DNA from: Steroidobacteraceae bacterium | Lineage (GTDB): Bacteria; Pseudomonadota; Gammaproteobacteria; Steroidobacterales; Steroidobacteraceae | Assembly: GCA_023253235.1 (NCBI GenBank) | Contig: JALRHE010000415.1 | Location: forward strand, 1-9,561 | Length of the DNA: 9,561 bases | Direction of reading: 5' to 3' | The notes under the pieces: model-generated | What the model was told of the DNA's origin: nothing | The model's input: only the letters and a program-made list of their open reading frames with translations | The model's database searches: none | In this document: in pieces, positions 1 to 6,820 of the stretch | Position numbering within the stretch: the stretch's first letter is position 1 | Layout: each line of letters starts with the position of its first letter | Position numbers and translations under genes: made by a program

Positions 1-2
1 CA

Positions 3-533
3 ACAGGATCGTTCAAAGCTTTTAAAGACGGGCTAGTTGAGGCAGGTAAGATATACCAAGATCTATTGAATACAACTAAAAACTCTACTCCTCTTGCAAA
101 ATTTGCAGAAAGCTCTACTAAACAGTTGTTAGAATTTTCTAAAGTACTAGATACTGGCAACTTAGAGGATAAGATTAAAGGATTGTCAGATCTAACTACT
201 GACAAAAACTTTCTACAATTAATTCCAACAGCAAATGCTAAACAAATTTTAGAAACTTCAAAAGATTTGCAAAAACTCACACAGGATTATGCAAATGCCG
301 AAGATAACATTAAAATATATACGGATGCGTTAGATAAAAACAGGACTGCTTTACAATATGCTAAAAATCAAGGTGTAAATAGTGAGGAATATAAGACTGC
401 AGCTGATGCAGTCAAGCGATTAAATCAAGTATTAGAGGATACAAAAAGAAGTCGTACAGACATCGGCCCTGGATTAGAGCGTGCATCTAATACTTTTACA
501 AGAGCTATTAAAGATGGTTTAATTGCAAACATT
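3..533 (+). CDS. AT-rich coiled-coil protein fragment, phage tail tape-measure-like
   Basis: This reading frame is open from the first codon of the window, so the true start lies outside; the TTG at 66 is just an internal Leu codon. About 177 codons precede the junction with ilvC. The protein is rich in Lys, Asn, Thr, Leu and Asp, has no Trp or Cys, and alternates helical, heptad-like stretches (for example KQILETSKDLQKLTQDYANA) with short loops, as phage tail tape-measure proteins do. A short motif, (K/R)A(F/I)KDGL(V/I), occurs at 15-38 and again at 501-524, 162 codons apart, which hints at a long internal repeat. Base composition and codon use (AAA, TTA, AAT) are unlike every other gene here. 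No phage gene lies beside it, so the tape-measure idea rests on composition and style alone. It could equally be part of another large helical protein from a low-GC genome. It probably does not belong to this chromosome. Confidence 0.4.
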
Positions 534-551
534 GATACCTTTGCTGAGGAA
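531..551. other. Composition breakpoint and in-frame fusion of two unrelated coding sequences
   Basis: Sequence left of about 535 is AT-rich; sequence right of about 551 is GC-rich with GAG, GCC and CTC codons. Recognisable KARI sequence begins at Phe-Ala-Glu-Glu-Thr-Glu-Thr-Asp (540-563), where the family normally has a segment like E-T-T-F-x-E-E-T-E-T-D. The exact join cannot be fixed better than about 20 nt, because the phage-like and KARI sides may share a few bases there. No insertion-sequence end, att-like duplication or tRNA gene is visible. The reading frame happens to be kept, which occurs one time in three by chance. The simplest reading is an assembly or library chimera. A real recombination event is possible but less likely. 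Confidence 0.75.
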
Positions 552-989
552 ACCGAGACCGATCTGTTCGGCGAGCAGGCCGTGCTCTGCGGCGGCGCCA
601 CCGAGCTCGTCGTGAAGGGTTTCGAGACGCTCGTCGAAGCCGGCTACCAGCCCGAAGTGGCTTACTTCGAGTGCATGCACGAGCTGAAGCTCATCGTCGA
701 CCTGCTGCACGAAGGCGGCATCTGGAAGATGCACAAGTTCATCAGCGAAACGGCCAAGTACGGTGACCTCACGCGCGGTCCGCGCGTGGTCAACGCCAAG
801 ACCAAGGCTGAGATGCGCAAGATTCTCAAGGAAATCCAGCAGGGCAAGTTCGCTCGGCAGTGGATCCGCGAGAACGCTACCGGCCGCAAGAAGTACGACA
901 AGATGCTGAAGAACGACCTCAACCGTCCGATCGAGAAAGTGGGCTACGCGCTGCGCGCCCGCATGCCTTGGTTGGATCAAGGTCGCTAA
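540..989 (+). CDS. ilvC: Ketol-acid reductoisomerase, C-terminal part only (5' end missing)
   Basis: KARI converts 2-acetolactate or 2-aceto-2-hydroxybutyrate to dihydroxy acids with NADPH and Mg2+, in valine, leucine and isoleucine synthesis. This fragment encodes 149 residues of the class I (about 330-340 residue) enzyme, covering the knotted helical C-terminal domain. All four metal-binding acids are present: Asp (561-563) and Glu (573-575) in ETDLFGEQ, and Glu (669-671) and Glu (681-683) in FECMHELKL. GPRVV and the end of the domain (RARMPWLDQGR) follow, with a normal TAA stop. By family numbering about 182 N-terminal residues, including the Rossmann NADPH domain, are absent; the upstream frame carries unrelated AT-rich sequence instead. 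As written, the product could not be a working reductoisomerase. The gene is probably intact in the real genome. It sits 14 nt before leuA, consistent with an ilv-leu operon. Confidence 0.93.
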   Translation, partial: FAEETETDLFGEQAVLCGGATELVVKGFETLVEAGYQPEVAYFECMHELKLIVDLLHEGGIWKMHKFISETAKYGDLTRGPRVVNAKTKAEMRKILKEIQQGKFARQWIRENATGRKKYDKMLKNDLNRPIEKVGYALRARMPWLDQGR

Positions 990-990
990 G

Positions 991-996
991 AGGAGA
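991..996 (+). promoter_or_regulatory. Ribosome binding site of leuA
   Basis: AGGAGA lies 7 nt before the ATG at 1004, in the 14-nt gap after the ilvC stop. It fixes the leuA start at 1004. The same frame is open back to an ATG at 860, but that extension would run inside ilvC and encodes an Arg/Pro-rich stretch unlike any LeuA N-terminus. Confidence 0.8.
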
Positions 997-1003
997 ACCT
1001 GCC

Positions 1004-2536
1004 ATGACATCGAACGCCGATCGGGTAATGATCTTCGACACGACGCTGCGCGATGGGGAGCAAGCCCCAGGTTGCAGCATGACGCAGCCGGAAAAGCTGC
1101 GCGTGGCGAAGGCGCTAGCCGACCTCGGCGTCGATGTCATCGAGGCCGGTTTCCCCGCGGCCTCGCCCGGCGACTGGGAGTCTGTTCACTCGGTCGCCCG
1201 CGAGGTCGAGGGGCCCATCATTTGCGGTCTCGCTCGCTGCACGCGGGACGACATCGAAAAAGCCGCGCGCGCCCTACGCCCTGCTCCCAAGCACCGCATT
1301 CACGTCTTCCTCGCTACGAGCGCCATCCATCGGCAATACAAGCTCAACATGGCCAAAGAGGAAATCATCCGCAGTGCCGTCGAGGGCGTGAAAATCGCTC
1401 GCGAATACTGCGAGGATGTGGAGTTCTCTCCCGAGGACGCCTCGCGCACGGAGCTCGAGTTCCTCGCACAGGTCGTCGAAGCGGTCATCGATGCCGGCGC
1501 CACGACCGTCAACATTCCCGACACCGTCGGCTACACGGTGCCGCACGAGTTTGCCGAGCTCTTCCGTTACCTTCGCAAGAACGTCAGCAATATCGAGCGA
1601 GCGCGACTCTCAGTCCATTGCCACGATGATCTCGGCATGGCGGTGGCCAATAGCCTGATGGCCGTGGTCGCGGGCGCCCGACAGATCGAGTGCACCATCA
1701 ACGGTATCGGCGAGCGCGCCGGTAATTGCTCGCTCGAAGAAGTTGTGATGGCGCTGCGCACGCGCGAAACCTTCTTCAACGCCCGTACCAACATCCAGTC
1801 GCAGAAGCTCTATCCGGCCTCTCGCCTGGTCTCGAGCATCACGGGTATGCCCATCCCGCGTAACAAGGCGATCGTTGGCGAGAACGCCTTCGCGCACGAA
1901 TCGGGCATCCACCAGCACGGCATGCTCAAGCACGCGAGTACGTACGAAATCATGCGTCCGCAGGACGTTGGGCTCAGCCGTTCGGCGTTGGTACTTGGCA
2001 AACACAGCGGTCGTCACGCCTTGCGCGAGCGCATCAAGGAACTCGGCTTCGACATCGACGAGGCTGAATTTGCACGCGTGTTCGAGGAGTTCAAGGCGCT
2101 GGCGGATAAGAAAAAAGAATTGTTCGACGGCGATATCGAAGCCTTGGTGTTGAAAGCCGAGGGCCAAGACCAAGGCCCCTGGTCGCTCGTGAGCTTGAGC
2201 ACCGCATCTGGATTGCAGAGCGCGACTGCCACGGTGAGCCTGCAGCATCAGGACGGTCGTCGTATCGAACGCAGTTCGAGCGGTGATGGTCCGGTCGATG
2301 CGGCCTTCAAGGCGATCGAGGACATCACCGGCATCAATCCGTCGTTGCAGAAGTTCGAGCTGCGCAGCCTCTCCGAAGGTGAGGATGCTCAGGGCGAGGC
2401 GATCGTATACGTCAACTTCCAAGATCGAAGCTATCGAGGCTCGAGCGCAACCACCGATATCGTTGAATCCGCAACACGTGCGTTCCTCGAAGTGATCAAT
2501 CGCATCGAACTGTCGCAGAAAGCGCAGGCCGCCTAA
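1004..2536 (+). CDS. leuA: 2-isopropylmalate synthase
   Basis: LeuA condenses acetyl-CoA with 2-oxoisovalerate to 2-isopropylmalate, the committed step of leucine synthesis, in the cytoplasm. The product is 510 residues, near the usual bacterial 510-520. The N-terminal TIM barrel carries FDTTLRDGEQAPG (residues 11-23) with metal ligand Asp12 and catalytic Arg16, HCHDDLGMA (205-213) with metal ligands His205 and His207, and NGIGERAGN (233-241) with metal ligand Asn241. A linker with GENAFAHESGIHQHG (292-306) and GKHSGRHAL (332-340) follows. The C-terminal part (about 385-505) is the LeuA dimer regulatory domain that binds leucine for feedback inhibition, so the enzyme is probably allosteric. 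The full regulatory domain and DTTLRDGEQ argue against homocitrate or citramalate synthase. It is preceded by ilvC, with leuC 57 nt downstream, probably in one transcript. That 57-nt gap is C-rich and shows no clear hairpin. Confidence 0.97.
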   Translation: MTSNADRVMIFDTTLRDGEQAPGCSMTQPEKLRVAKALADLGVDVIEAGFPAASPGDWESVHSVAREVEGPIICGLARCTRDDIEKAARALRPAPKHRIHVFLATSAIHRQYKLNMAKEEIIRSAVEGVKIAREYCEDVEFSPEDASRTELEFLAQVVEAVIDAGATTVNIPDTVGYTVPHEFAELFRYLRKNVSNIERARLSVHCHDDLGMAVANSLMAVVAGARQIECTINGIGERAGNCSLEEVVMALRTRETFFNARTNIQSQKLYPASRLVSSITGMPIPRNKAIVGENAFAHESGIHQHGMLKHASTYEIMRPQDVGLSRSALVLGKHSGRHALRERIKELGFDIDEAEFARVFEEFKALADKKKELFDGDIEALVLKAEGQDQGPWSLVSLSTASGLQSATATVSLQHQDGRRIERSSSGDGPVDAAFKAIEDITGINPSLQKFELRSLSEGEDAQGEAIVYVNFQDRSYRGSSATTDIVESATRAFLEVINRIELSQKAQAA

Positions 2537-2593
2537 GTCGCGCAGTCACCGCCCGAATACCCCACTCCTTCCACCTCATCGCAGAAGAAGTCC

Positions 2594-4000
2594 ATGTCCG
2601 CTCCGAAAACCATGTTCGAAAAAGTCTGGGCCGCACACGAAGTCGTGCCTCAGACCGCTGATACACCGGCTGTCATCTTCATCGACTTGCACTTGACCCA
2701 CGAGGTGACCTCGCCGCAGGCGTTTTCACTACTTAAGTCGCGCGGCCTCAAGGTTCGTCGCCCCGATCTCACGCTCGCGACGATGGATCACGCGACGCCG
2801 ACTCGCACCGAGCAAGTCTTCGGTGGCGCGCCGATCTCGATCGAATCCGCGGCCAAGCAAATCCGACAGCTCGAGGTGAACTGTGCCGAGTTCGGCGTGG
2901 AACTGCTTGGTCTGCAAGATTCGCGGCGCGGCATCGTGCACATCATCGGCCCCGAGCTTGGGGTGACACAGCCCGGCAAGACGATCGTCTGCGGGGATAG
3001 TCACACCTCCACGCATGGCGCCTTCGGCGCCCTCGCCTTCGGCATCGGTACGACCGAAGTCGGTCATGTCATGGCGACGCAGTGCTTGTTGCAGAAGAAG
3101 CCCAAGACGTTTGCCATCGAGGTGTCGGGACGATTACGCCCCGGCGTTACCCCCAAGGATTTGATCCTCGCCATCATTGGCAAGGTGGGTGTCTCTGGTG
3201 GCACCGGTTATGTTTTCGAGTATCGCGGTGAAGCGATTCGCGAGATGGACATGGAGCAGCGAATGACGATCTGCAACATGTCCATCGAAGCCGGTGCGCG
3301 CGCTGGCATGATCGCGCCGGACGAGGTCACTTTCGCCTATCTCAAAGACAAACCGCGCTCACCGAAAGGCGCTGCATGGGATGACGCCGTCGCCTATTGG
3401 CGGAGCCTGCCGACGGACGAAGGCGCGACCTTCGACAAGACCATCGAAATCGACGCATCCTCGCTCGAACCCATGATCACCTATGGCACCAATCCCGGCA
3501 TGGTGGTCCCGATCTCGGGGAAGATCCCAGACCGTCGTGGCGATGTCGTTTTCGATGCGGCGATGAAGTACATGGGCCTGACTCCAGGCGCGCCGATCAC
3601 CAACGCGCCGGTCAACGTCGTATTCATCGGCAGTTGTACCAATGGTCGGCTCGGTGATCTGCAAGCAGCGGCGAAGGTGTTGAAGGGTCAGCGCGTCGCA
3701 CCCGGCGTACAGATGCTCGTCGTGCCGGGCTCGCAAGAGGTCAAGCGCGAAGCCGAACAACTTGGCTTGCATGAGATCTTCAAGCAAGCCGGCGCTGAAT
3801 GGCGCGAGTCCGGTTGTTCGATGTGTCTCGGTATGAACGGCGACACCGTTGCCAAGGGTGAGTACGCCGTCAGCACCAGCAATCGCAATTTCGAAGGTCG
3901 TCAAGGTATCGGTGCTCGCACGCTGCTGGCGAGCCCGGAAACTGCAGCGGCATCGGCCATTCGTGGCCGTGTCACCGACCCGCGTGAGTTCATCATCTGA
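2594..4000 (+). CDS. leuC: 3-isopropylmalate dehydratase, large subunit
   Basis: LeuC with LeuD isomerises 2-isopropylmalate to 3-isopropylmalate through a [4Fe-4S] cluster. The 468-residue length is normal for the bacterial heterodimer type. The aconitase-family cluster cysteines are at Cys348 (IGSCTNGR) and at Cys408 and Cys411 (SGCSMCLGMN). Other family motifs are DLHLTHEVTSPQAF (31-44), MDHATPT (64-70), CGDSHTSTHGAFG (133-145) and STSNRNFEGRQG (427-438). The start at 2594 has only a weak purine-rich site (AGAAGAAG) before it, but the protein begins as the family does. A TGA stop closes the gene 8 nt before leuD. The neighbouring leuD supplies the swivel subunit, as the pair requires. Confidence 0.97.
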   Translation: MSAPKTMFEKVWAAHEVVPQTADTPAVIFIDLHLTHEVTSPQAFSLLKSRGLKVRRPDLTLATMDHATPTRTEQVFGGAPISIESAAKQIRQLEVNCAEFGVELLGLQDSRRGIVHIIGPELGVTQPGKTIVCGDSHTSTHGAFGALAFGIGTTEVGHVMATQCLLQKKPKTFAIEVSGRLRPGVTPKDLILAIIGKVGVSGGTGYVFEYRGEAIREMDMEQRMTICNMSIEAGARAGMIAPDEVTFAYLKDKPRSPKGAAWDDAVAYWRSLPTDEGATFDKTIEIDASSLEPMITYGTNPGMVVPISGKIPDRRGDVVFDAAMKYMGLTPGAPITNAPVNVVFIGSCTNGRLGDLQAAAKVLKGQRVAPGVQMLVVPGSQEVKREAEQLGLHEIFKQAGAEWRESGCSMCLGMNGDTVAKGEYAVSTSNRNFEGRQGIGARTLLASPETAAASAIRGRVTDPREFII

Positions 4001-4008
4001 GGCCAGCC

Positions 4009-4587
4009 ATGGATCCGATCACCGTTATTCGCTCACGCACGGTCGTGATGCCCTCCACCAATATCGACACCGACCAGATCGTGCCGGCTCGTTTTTTGAC
4101 GACGACCACGAAGGAAGGTCTCGGTAAACAGCTCTTCGCCGACTGGCGCTACGATGCCGCCGGACAACCAAAGCCGGATTTCATCCTCAACCGTCCGGAA
4201 GCCGCTGGATGTCGCGTGCTCGTTGCGGGTCGTAACATCGGCTGCGGCTCGTCCCGTGAGCATGCACCCTGGGCCTTGGTCGATTTCGGCTTTCAAGCGG
4301 TGATCAGCACGGAGATCGCTGATATCTTCCGCAACAATTCTTTGAAGAACGGTCTGCTGCCGATCATCGTAGACGAAGCGACCCATGCCTGGCTGTTGGC
4401 GAATCCGGGTGTCGAGGTCGAAATCGATCTGACGAACTCCTCGCTCAAACTGCCCGACGGCCGTAGCGTGACGTTCCCGATCGACGGATTCGCGCGCTAC
4501 TGCTTGACGAACGGCGTCGACGAACTCGGTTTCCTGCTCTCGAAGGATGCCGAGATCAAGGCCTACGAGGCGCGACGCCGCGCATGA
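4009..4587 (+). CDS. leuD: 3-isopropylmalate dehydratase, small subunit
   Basis: LeuD is the swivel-domain partner of LeuC and helps shape the substrate pocket of isopropylmalate isomerase. The product has 192 residues, close to the usual 190-215. It shows MPSTNIDTDQIVPARFL (14-30), which is typical of the small-subunit N-terminus. GRNIGCGSSREHAPWAL (74-90) is the conserved loop that contacts the active site. FRNNSLKNGLLPI (107-119) follows. The GAGG that overlaps the leuC stop (3999-4002) stands 6 nt before the ATG and can serve as its ribosome site, so leuC and leuD are probably coupled. The stop overlaps the leuB start by 4 nt (ATGA). Confidence 0.97.
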   Translation: MDPITVIRSRTVVMPSTNIDTDQIVPARFLTTTTKEGLGKQLFADWRYDAAGQPKPDFILNRPEAAGCRVLVAGRNIGCGSSREHAPWALVDFGFQAVISTEIADIFRNNSLKNGLLPIIVDEATHAWLLANPGVEVEIDLTNSSLKLPDGRSVTFPIDGFARYCLTNGVDELGFLLSKDAEIKAYEARRRA

Positions 4588-5642
4588 AGGCTCGCATCGC
4601 CGTACTGGGGGGCGACGGTATAGGCCCTGAAGTCATCGCGGAGGCGTTGCGGGTGTTGCGCGCCGTAGCGTCACGATATCAGCACGAGTTGGCGCTGGAC
4701 GAGTTGCCTTTCGGTGGTGTCGCGATCGATCAGTTCGGTGACGGTTTACCCGAACACACGCTCAAAGGCTGTCTCGCGGCTGACGGCGTCCTGCTTGGCG
4801 CCATCGGAGGCCCCAAGTGGGGACCGAATGCGCCGGTTCGTCCGGAGCCGGCGTTACTTCGCCTGCGTTCCGAACTCGGTGTCTACGCGAATCTGCGTCC
4901 GATCAAGGTCCATCCAACTTTGCGTGCCGCCTCGCCTCTCAAGCCCGAGATCATCGAGGGTGTGAACCTGCTATTCGTGCGGGAACTCACGGGTGGTATC
5001 TACTTCGGTAAGAAATGGCGTGACGGCGATCGTGCCGTGGACGAATGCGCTTACACCGTGGGCGAGATCGAACGCGTCACCCGAATGGCAGGCCGCCTTG
5101 CCGCGCGCAGACGTAGCAAGATCACGCAGATCGACAAGTCGAACGTGCTCGAGACTTCACGCCTGTGGCGTAATGTGAGCGAGCGTGTGATCCGCGAGGA
5201 GTTTCCCTCGGTCAGCATCGAGCACATGCTCGTCGACTCGGCGGCTATGCAACTGATCCGCAACCCTCGCGACTTCGACGTCATCCTCACGGAAAACTTA
5301 TTTGGCGACGTCCTCACCGACGAAGGCGCGATGCTCGCCGGGTCATTGGGCGTGTTGCCATCTGCGGCCTTGGGTGATGGCAAGCGGGGCCTCTATGAGC
5401 CGATCCATGGCTCGGCGCCCGACATCGCGGGCAAAGGCATCGCCAATCCGATCGGTACGATCATGAGTGCCGCGATGTTGTTGCGGCATTCGCTCGGCTT
5501 AGACGCTGAAGCCGTGGCAATCGAGAAAGCGGTCGGCCGCGCCCTTGATAACGGCGCTCGCACGGCCGACATTGCAACGCCGGGCAGCAAACCCCTATCG
5601 ACGAGCGAGATGGGCGATGCGGTGCTCGCAGCGCTCGCCTAA
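4584..5642 (+). CDS. leuB: 3-isopropylmalate dehydrogenase
   Basis: LeuB oxidises and decarboxylates 3-isopropylmalate to 2-oxoisocaproate with NAD+. The 352-residue length is standard. Residues matching the well-studied Thermus enzyme are present: Arg95, Arg105 and Arg133 for substrate, catalytic Tyr140 and Lys185, and metal ligands Asp218, Asp242 and Asp246. The N-terminal GGDGIGPEV (9-17), the ENLFGDVLTDEGAMLAGSLG block (237-256) and the NAD-binding YEPIHGSAPDIAGKGIANP (271-289) are intact. Use of NAD rather than isocitrate chemistry is inferred from the operon and from the leucine-specific ELTGGIYFG loop (134-142). Translation is coupled to leuD by the ATGA overlap. This is the last gene of the leu operon. 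Its stop lies only 9 nt from the stop of the convergent metB, so no conventional terminator fits in the gap. Confidence 0.97.
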   Translation: MKARIAVLGGDGIGPEVIAEALRVLRAVASRYQHELALDELPFGGVAIDQFGDGLPEHTLKGCLAADGVLLGAIGGPKWGPNAPVRPEPALLRLRSELGVYANLRPIKVHPTLRAASPLKPEIIEGVNLLFVRELTGGIYFGKKWRDGDRAVDECAYTVGEIERVTRMAGRLAARRRSKITQIDKSNVLETSRLWRNVSERVIREEFPSVSIEHMLVDSAAMQLIRNPRDFDVILTENLFGDVLTDEGAMLAGSLGVLPSAALGDGKRGLYEPIHGSAPDIAGKGIANPIGTIMSAAMLLRHSLGLDAEAVAIEKAVGRALDNGARTADIATPGSKPLSTSEMGDAVLAALA

Positions 5643-5651
5643 CATCGATAT

Positions 5652-6818
5652 CTAGAGCTTATTCAGCGCCTGCGCGAGGTCCTCGCGCAGGTCGTTGCAC
5701 GCCTCGATACCGACCGACAGTCGCAGCAGCCCGTCCGTTAGACCGGCCGCAGCCCGCGCCGCTGGATCCATGGCAGCGTGGGTCATCGTGGCCGGATGTG
5801 CGACGAGGCTCTCCACGCCGCCGAGCGATTCAGCGAGCGAGAACAACTGCAGCTCGCCGACGAATTTCTCGACCGCGGGCAAACCGCCGGCGAGTTCGAT
5901 CGTCACGATGGCGCCGAAGCCCTGCTGCTGCGAACGTGCGGTCGCATGTCCTGGATGGTCGATCAATCCCGGATAAAGCACACGGCCGACACCCCGCTGA
6001 GTCTTGAGCCAGCTCGCCAATTCATTCGCGTTTTTTTCGTGGATCGCCATGCGCGCATGCAGAGTCCGCAGGCCGCGCAGCACGAGGAAGCTGTCGAACG
6101 CCGTTCCGGTCATACCAAGCGCATTCGCCCACCAGGCCAGCTGTGTTGCGTCCTCAGCCGTCGCCGCAACGACCGCACCCGAAATCACATCGCTGTGCCC
6201 ATTCAAATATTTCGTCATCGAGTGCACGACCAAGTCGGCGCCCAGCGATAACGGCTGCTGCAGCACTGGCGAGAGGAAGGTGTTGTCGACCGCCACTTTC
6301 GCACCGGCCGCATGCGCGACGCGCACGACTTCTCGAATATCGGTGATTCGGAGCAATGGGTTACTCGGCGATTCCACCCAAACTAAATCCGCCGGCGTGC
6401 TGAGGGCGGAGCGCCACGTCGCTTCGTTGCCGAAGTCGACGAACTCAACACGAAAATCCCCGCGTCGCTGCCACGCAGAGAAAAGTCGGAACGTGCCGCC
6501 GTAGCAATCGTGCGGCACGACGATGCGGGCACCCTGCTTCAGGATTTGCCCAACCAAGGCGATCGCACCCATGCCAGAGCCTGTCACGACGGCACCCGCC
6601 CCACCCTCTAGATCAGCCACCGCTTCGGCGAGCAGATCGCGAGTTGGATTGCCCGAGCGGGAGTAGTCGTAGCGTCCCTTCACACCGAAGCTCGGAAACG
6701 CGAATGTGGAACTCAAATGGATCGGCGGGACGACAGCACCGGTGGTGGGGTCGGACTCCAGCCCGGCTCGTACAGCTCGGGTACGCGGATCATGGGCGGC
6801 TTGGGTCTTGCGATTCAT
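5652..6818 (-). CDS. metB: Cystathionine gamma-synthase (Cys/Met metabolism PLP enzyme)
   Basis: This PLP enzyme most likely joins O-acyl-homoserine to cysteine, giving cystathionine for methionine synthesis. The product is 388 residues. Family features are YDYSRSGNPTRD (50-61) with phosphate-contacting Tyr52 and Arg54 from the neighbouring subunit, SGMGAI (81-86), cofactor-stacking Tyr106 in CYGGT, Asp178 (VDNTF) for the PLP nitrogen, and the Schiff-base Lys203 in SMTKYLNGHSDV. ESLVAHPATMTH (336-347) is the substrate-binding stretch. The start at 6818 is chosen because MNRKT...RAVRAG is the usual N-terminus and an AGG lies upstream in the end of metX. The frame could extend back to 6917, but that region is metX coding. 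Only 2 nt separate it from the metX stop. Sequence alone does not fully exclude O-succinylhomoserine sulfhydrylase (MetZ) or cystathionine gamma-lyase activity; the metX partner makes a biosynthetic role likely. Confidence 0.88.
   Translation of the reverse strand: MNRKTQAAHDPRTRAVRAGLESDPTTGAVVPPIHLSSTFAFPSFGVKGRYDYSRSGNPTRDLLAEAVADLEGGAGAVVTGSGMGAIALVGQILKQGARIVVPHDCYGGTFRLFSAWQRRGDFRVEFVDFGNEATWRSALSTPADLVWVESPSNPLLRITDIREVVRVAHAAGAKVAVDNTFLSPVLQQPLSLGADLVVHSMTKYLNGHSDVISGAVVAATAEDATQLAWWANALGMTGTAFDSFLVLRGLRTLHARMAIHEKNANELASWLKTQRGVGRVLYPGLIDHPGHATARSQQQGFGAIVTIELAGGLPAVEKFVGELQLFSLAESLGGVESLVAHPATMTHAAMDPAARAAAGLTDGLLRLSVGIEACNDLREDLAQALNKL
5669..5691. repeat. Perfect 11-bp inverted repeat at the convergent leuB/metB ends
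   Basis: CCTGCGCGAGG (5669-5679) is followed by a single T and then its exact complement CCTCGCGCAGG (5681-5691). In RNA a 10-bp stem with a 3-nt loop would form from either strand. It begins 26 nt after the leuB stop, inside the last codons of metB. There is no T-run after it on either strand, so it is not a standard intrinsic terminator. It could still stabilise 3' ends, pause polymerase, or help Rho-dependent ending of both transcripts. The metB residues it encodes (DLREDLAQAL) are ordinary for the family, so part of the symmetry may be chance. Confidence 0.6.
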
Positions 6819-6820
6819 GG

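Noticed and set aside
1..551. Prophage integrated into ilvC
   Set aside because: A prophage edge would normally show an integrase or lysis gene, an att duplication, or a tRNA target, not the middle of a tape-measure-like gene running in frame into the host gene. No such signals are seen.
860..1003. Upstream ATG giving LeuA 48 extra residues
   Set aside because: The extension lies within ilvC coding sequence and is Arg/Pro-rich. The ATG at 1004 has a good AGGAGA site and the normal LeuA N-terminus.
1610..2422. 270-codon open frame on the minus strand inside leuA
   Set aside because: It is a GC-rich shadow of a clear leuA reading frame. It has no ribosome site, no recognisable domain and a composition typical of antisense frames. 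The same holds for the minus-strand frames at 519-1010 and 3359-3904.
5669..5691. Intrinsic terminator for leuB or metB
   Set aside because: The stem is strong but no T-run follows on either strand, so it was recorded only as an inverted repeat.
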